Source: Ruminococcus flavefaciens | GTDB lineage: Bacteria > Bacillota > Clostridia > Oscillospirales > Ruminococcaceae | DNA length: 29,034 nt | NCBI GenBank assembly: GCA_002371825.1 | Contig: DFHF01000051.1 | Span: forward strand, 1-29,034 | Direction of reading: 5' to 3' | Made by a program: the position numbers and the translations under genes | Notes under the pieces: generated by a model | What the model was told of the DNA's origin: nothing | Database searches by the model: none | Seen by the model: the letters and a program-made list of their open reading frames with translations, nothing else | Shown here: in pieces, positions 25,777 through 29,034 of the stretch | How positions within the stretch are numbered: position 1 is the stretch's first letter | Layout: every line of letters starts with the position of its first letter

Positions 25777-25783
25777 AGAATTA

Positions 25784-26665
25784 TTAAATATCCAGTATCT
25801 CCATCATAGACATCATTGCATAGAAGGTGGGCAGAACGAAAAGAACACTGTCAAAGCGGTCCATAAGGCCGCCGTGTCCGGGCATTATCTTTCCGTAGTC
25901 CTTGAAGCCGATCTGACGCTTGACCATTGAGGCAGAAAGGTCTCCTACAGTACCGATAACAGCGCAGACTGTTCCTATAACAAAGGCTGCAATGCCTATT
26001 GTGACATCTTTATAGTTAACTGCAAATGCAATTGCAAAAACTATGCCTGTAGACACGATCCCGCCTACAAATCCTTCGATAGTCTTCTTAGGACTTATCT
26101 CAGGGCAAAGCTTATGCTTTCCGAAGGCAACTCCGGTAAAATAAGCACCTGTGTCAGCTATCCATGCGCCACAGAGTCCCATTATAAGGAGAAAGAGACC
26201 GTTCTCGTTGTCCATACGGTCTATGCGTACCATTGTTGACATAGCCTGAGGTACCAGTACCATACACGCTAGGGCAAAAAACACCTGCTCATAGCGCAGT
26301 TCCTTGTGCTTTCTCAGCCATGTGACAAAAACCACAAAAGCCGCTGCAAGAGTAATGCCAAAGGCTATGACTGACACCTCTCCCCGATATACGAGCTTTA
26401 TATTGATGTCACCTTTGCTGGTGTATTCTTTTTCACTGTCATAAAAAAGCTGATACAAAAGCGGCATGGCTATGCCGCAGAGTTCAACCGCCCAAAATAT
26501 GGGGGCAAATCTGTGGTCATCAAGCTTAACTGCACGAAGCAGCTCATAGAGCATAACGGCTATCATTGCCGCAACAGCAATTGGCAGCATAACAGTATCG
26601 TGGAAAAATAATACCACGACCATTAAGGCTGCGCCAACTGCACCTGAAATAATACGGGTAAGCAT
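25784..26665 (-). CDS. cdsA: Phosphatidate cytidylyltransferase
   Basis: CdsA makes CDP-diacylglycerol from phosphatidate and CTP, the entry to phosphatidylglycerol and cardiolipin. The 293-residue integral membrane protein has about eight hydrophobic segments and the family signature near the C-terminus: S246-x2-KR, K255-D256, PGHGG (262-266) and DRFD (269-272). The ATG overlaps the uppS stop by one base (TGATG type). The residues around ADTGAYF (about 170-176) are also typical. A stretch of about 20 polar residues (75-96) probably forms an extracellular or cytoplasmic loop. Confidence 0.97.
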   Translation of the reverse strand: MLTRIISGAVGAALMVVVLFFHDTVMLPIAVAAMIAVMLYELLRAVKLDDHRFAPIFWAVELCGIAMPLLYQLFYDSEKEYTSKGDINIKLVYRGEVSVIAFGITLAAAFVVFVTWLRKHKELRYEQVFFALACMVLVPQAMSTMVRIDRMDNENGLFLLIMGLCGAWIADTGAYFTGVAFGKHKLCPEISPKKTIEGFVGGIVSTGIVFAIAFAVNYKDVTIGIAAFVIGTVCAVIGTVGDLSASMVKRQIGFKDYGKIMPGHGGLMDRFDSVLFVLPTFYAMMSMMEILDI

Positions 26666-27405
26666 CAGACACCTCCGAAACGTCGCTGACGGCGGCTAAA
26701 TTCAATGAGTGCCTTGTCCAGCTCGGCGGGAGTGAAGTCCGGCCAGAGAATGTCAGTGAAATAGTATTCTGCATAGGCACACTGCCAGATAAGGTAGTTT
26801 GAAAGGCGCATCTCTCCGCTGGGACGGATGACAAGATCAACATCAGGGATACCCTTGGTGTAGAGCTCTCCTGAGATAGAATCTTCAGTTATGTCCTCAG
26901 GGCGCAGCTCGCCGTCAACAGCCTTCTGAGCCAGTATTCTTGCAGCGTGAGCAAGCTCGTCACGTCCGCCGTAATTTACAGCCATCATAAGAGTCATCTC
27001 GTCGTATTTGGCGGTATCCTCTTCAAGCTTTATCATTTTTTCCTGGAGATCCTCATCAAAAGCAGACTTATCTCCAAGGAATATCATTCTCGTATTTTCG
27101 CTGAGGAAGTTCCTTACATCAACGATATAGTCACGGAAGAGCTCCATGATAGTATTGACCTCGTCCTTTGGACGCTGCCAGTTCTCAGTAGAAAAGGCAT
27201 AGAAAGAGATATTTTTCAGCCCGATATCCTTGCAGTAGCGCACTATCTTCTTGAAATTCTTAGCTCCCTCTCTATGACCGAATGACCTTGGCAGACCACG
27301 TTTTTTTGCCCATCTGCCATTACCGTCCATAATAAAGCCTACATGTGCCGGAAGTACCTCCGGCAGTGTAAGCTCCTGTTTTTCTTTTTTTCCGAATAAT
27401 GCCAT
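26665..27405 (-). CDS. uppS: Undecaprenyl (isoprenyl) diphosphate synthase
   Basis: UppS is a cis-prenyltransferase that extends FPP with IPP to the C55 lipid carrier used in cell-wall synthesis. The 246-residue protein has the FIMDGNGRWA motif with catalytic D27, GHREG (43-47), FYAFSTENW (about 68-76) and the IPP-binding region RPSGEMRLSNYL. It differs from the common SGE-x-RLSNFL only in conservative positions. It follows frr by 10 bases. Confidence 0.97.
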   Translation of the reverse strand: MALFGKKEKQELTLPEVLPAHVGFIMDGNGRWAKKRGLPRSFGHREGAKNFKKIVRYCKDIGLKNISFYAFSTENWQRPKDEVNTIMELFRDYIVDVRNFLSENTRMIFLGDKSAFDEDLQEKMIKLEEDTAKYDEMTLMMAVNYGGRDELAHAARILAQKAVDGELRPEDITEDSISGELYTKGIPDVDLVIRPSGEMRLSNYLIWQCAYAEYYFTDILWPDFTPAELDKALIEFSRRQRRFGGV

Positions 27406-27415
27406 TATATCACCA

Positions 27416-27970
27416 TTATACTGTCATTATCTCTTTTTCCTTGTCTGCAACTGCCTTATCAACGTCAGCACAGAACTTGTCAGTAATGTCCTGTACCTTC
27501 TTCTCGCAGTCCTTCAGGTCGTCCTCAGTTATCTCTGAGCCCTTCTGCATCTTCTTGAGCTTATCCATAGTATCACGGCGTACAGAACGAACTGTTACCT
27601 TACACTCTTCACCGTACTTCTTTACAGTTTTGCAGAGTTCCTTACGTCTGTCCTCAGTGAGCTGAGGAAAAGCAAGTCTGATAACACTGCCGTCATTTGT
27701 AGGATTGATACCGATATCTGAAGCCTGGATAGCCTTTTCGATAAGCTTTAATGTTGACTTGTCCCAGGGCTGGATCACAAGTATTCTTGCCTCTGATACT
27801 GATACAGCTGCCATCTGGTTAACAGGTGTGGGAGCTCCGTAGTAGTCAACGAGGACCTTGTCAAGTATGCTGGGGTTAGCTCTTCCTGCACGGATAGAAG
27901 CAAACTCATTTCCAAGAGCATTGAGGCTCTTTGTCATTTTTTCTTTAGCTGCATTGATAGTCTCTTTCAT
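27416..27970 (-). CDS. frr: Ribosome recycling factor
   Basis: RRF splits the post-termination ribosome together with EF-G. The 184-residue length matches the usual 185. Family marks are SIRAGRANPSILDKVLVDYYG, NDGSVIRLAFPQLTEDRRKEL and VRRD near residue 130. I chose ATG 27970 (the second Met) because the AAAGGA site is about 10 bases from it but almost touches the upstream ATG at 27979. Lies 52 bases downstream of pyrH. Confidence 0.97.
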   Translation of the reverse strand: MKETINAAKEKMTKSLNALGNEFASIRAGRANPSILDKVLVDYYGAPTPVNQMAAVSVSEARILVIQPWDKSTLKLIEKAIQASDIGINPTNDGSVIRLAFPQLTEDRRKELCKTVKKYGEECKVTVRSVRRDTMDKLKKMQKGSEITEDDLKDCEKKVQDITDKFCADVDKAVADKEKEIMTV

Positions 27971-28022
27971 TATTTTCATTTCCTTTCAATTATTGATTAT
28001 TTTATCGCTGTATGATAATATC

Positions 28023-28733
28023 TTATTCCTCAGAAACTATAGTTCCGATATTCTTGCCCATAACAGCATCATAGATATTATCGGGACGTGAAAGATCAAA
28101 AACAAACATCTTCATATGATTATCACGGCACATTGCTGCTGCTGTGCTGTCCATTACGGCCAGCTCTTCTCCGATAACCTTGCTGAAGGTAAGTGTATCG
28201 TACTTCTTGGCATCATCAAACTTATGAGGATCCTTGTCATAAACACCGTCAACAAGTGTTGCCTTGAAGTAGATGTCTGCACCGATCTCAACAGCACGAA
28301 GTGAAGCTGCTGTATCGGTTGAGAAAAACGGATTTCCTGTTCCGCAGCCGAATATTACTATTCTGCCCTTTTCAAGGTGACGAACAGCCCTGTTGCGTAT
28401 ATATGGTTCAGCTACCTGCTGCATGAGGATAGCTGTCTGTACTCTGACATCACAGCCGAGAGCTTCAAGCGAATCTGCAAGTGCAAGTGCATTCATTGCA
28501 GTAGCAAGCATTCCGATATGGTCAGCACGAGTTCTGTCCATAGCACCGCTGGAACGGCCTCTCCAGTAATTTCCTCCGCCAACTACGATAGCTACCTGAA
28601 CGCCTGCATCAACGCATTTCTTTATGCTGCGGCAGATATCAGTCATAACTTCATAGTCAAGTCCGGTCTTGTTATCGCCTGCAAGAGCTTCTCCGCTTAC
28701 TTTTAATAATATTCTTTTGTATTTTGGTTCCAT
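28023..28733 (-). CDS. pyrH: Uridylate kinase (UMP kinase)
   Basis: PyrH phosphorylates UMP to UDP with ATP; it belongs to the amino-acid kinase fold and is a hexamer in bacteria. The 236-residue protein shows KVSGEAL (11-17), VVGGGNYWRGR (50-60), FGCGTGNPFFSTDTAA and KATLVDGVYDKDP. GAGG lies 6-7 bases before the ATG. First gene of the block that runs to polC; tsf and rpsB, usual upstream neighbours, are absent here, since a tRNA gene faces away. Confidence 0.97.
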   Translation of the reverse strand: MEPKYKRILLKVSGEALAGDNKTGLDYEVMTDICRSIKKCVDAGVQVAIVVGGGNYWRGRSSGAMDRTRADHIGMLATAMNALALADSLEALGCDVRVQTAILMQQVAEPYIRNRAVRHLEKGRIVIFGCGTGNPFFSTDTAASLRAVEIGADIYFKATLVDGVYDKDPHKFDDAKKYDTLTFSKVIGEELAVMDSTAAAMCRDNHMKMFVFDLSRPDNIYDAVMGKNIGTIVSEE

Positions 28734-28745
28734 AAAGCACCTCTC

Positions 28746-28803
28746 AAAAAATATACTACGTTTATTTTACACTAAAATCACCTTATTGTAAAGTATATTT
28801 TTT
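28746..28803. repeat. Perfect 12-bp inverted repeat bracketing the pyrH promoter
   Basis: AAAAAATATACT (28746-28757) and AGTATATTTTTT (28792-28803) are exact reverse complements separated by 34 bases. The pyrH promoter lies between them, and the -35 box shares one base with the right arm. It could be a pair of operator half-sites or a chance product of A/T richness. Confidence 0.55.
28764..28792 (-). promoter_or_regulatory. Promoter of the pyrH-polC block
   Basis: Read on minus: TTTACA (28787-28792), 17 bases, TAAAAT (28764-28769). Transcription would start near 28757, about 24 bases before the ATG at 28733. From 28804 to 28950 I see no gene or clear element. Confidence 0.7.
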
Positions 28804-28950
28804 CAAAAAATCAGATATTTCATATTTATTTCTATCTTTTACCAATAACAGAGCAGCTTTTTGATGTAAAAAAATAACGCTCTCTGTCCAATTGTAAGAT
28901 ATGCACAAAATTGTTGATAAATTCTCTACGTCATTTCTTTCCATTTTTTC

Positions 28951-28979
28951 TTGACATTACTGCCGGTCCGTGATATAAT
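28951..28979 (+). promoter_or_regulatory. Full-consensus extended promoter of the tRNA gene
   Basis: TTGACA (28951-28956), 17 bases, TATAAT (28974-28979), with TGA just before the -10 giving an extended -10 (TGnTATAAT). Start expected near 28986, about 31 bases before the tRNA. This strength is typical of stable RNA promoters. Confidence 0.9.
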
Positions 28980-29016
28980 ATAAAAGCTGGTTCAAGAGAC
29001 AGCGAAAATAAAAAAT

Positions 29017-29034
29017 GGAGAGGTATCGAAGCGG
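29017..29034 (+). tRNA. 5' end of a tRNA gene, probably tRNA-Ser (cut by window edge)
   Basis: The last 18 bases, beginning GGAGAGGTA and then TCGAAGCGG, fit the acceptor 5' strand GGAGAGG, the usual bases at 8-9, and the D-stem of serine tRNAs. The anticodon lies outside the window, so the isotype rests on the acceptor arm alone. Confidence 0.65.

Noticed and set aside
28804..28950. Possible small gene or RNA between pyrH and the tRNA promoter
   Set aside because: AT-rich, with no convincing open frame, promoter or hairpin.

Overview
The window looks like chromosomal DNA of a low-to-mid GC Gram-positive anaerobe of the Clostridia, most like a Ruminococcus-type Oscillospiraceae. Supporting points: PolC-type replicative polymerase next to the pyrH-frr-uppS-cdsA-dxr-rseP-ispG block, short HisG with HisZ, MurT-type cell-wall amidation, consensus sigma-A promoters, strong GGAGG-type ribosome sites, and a membrane-anchored protein with a Thr-rich linker. 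The genus is inference; the class-level call is firmer. Almost everything is on the minus strand; only one protein gene (7335-8363) and a partial tRNA at the right edge are on plus.

Right to left, in the direction of transcription. (1) 28733-18023: pyrH, frr, uppS, cdsA, dxr, rseP, ispG, polC. This housekeeping block starts from one promoter (28764-28792) and covers UMP kinase, ribosome recycling, undecaprenyl-PP and CDP-diacylglycerol synthesis, two steps of the MEP isoprenoid pathway, the site-2 protease and the replicative polymerase. (2) 17933-8425: a compact histidine operon, hisZ-hisG-hisD-hisC-hisB-hisH-[Cys phosphatase]-hisA-[small membrane protein]-[GNAT]-hisF-[cytidine deaminase]-hisI-hisE. 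Its promoter abuts the polC stop codon, and a perfect 8-bp inverted repeat covers the -10 box. All pathway steps are present except a recognised histidinol-phosphate phosphatase; the inserted Cys-based phosphatase is a candidate for that step. (3) 8363-7335: a plus-strand SGNH hydrolase convergent with the his operon, divergent from (4) a stand-alone left-handed beta-helix acyltransferase (7098-6433) with its own promoter and terminator. (5) 6308-507: a 1933-residue protein with a beta-sandwich, a transglutaminase-like domain, DUF4011, an SF1 helicase, an MTES_1575/Vsr-like nuclease fold and DUF3320. This is the best candidate for an unusual, possibly defence-related system, and its nuclease motif appears to have lost key acidic residues. 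(6) 465-1: the 5' part of a MurT-like ligase, cut by the window edge.

No CRISPR array, insertion sequence, phage gene or rRNA was seen. Gene-free stretches are all under about 300 bases. Family assignments come from reading motifs; no database search was run.
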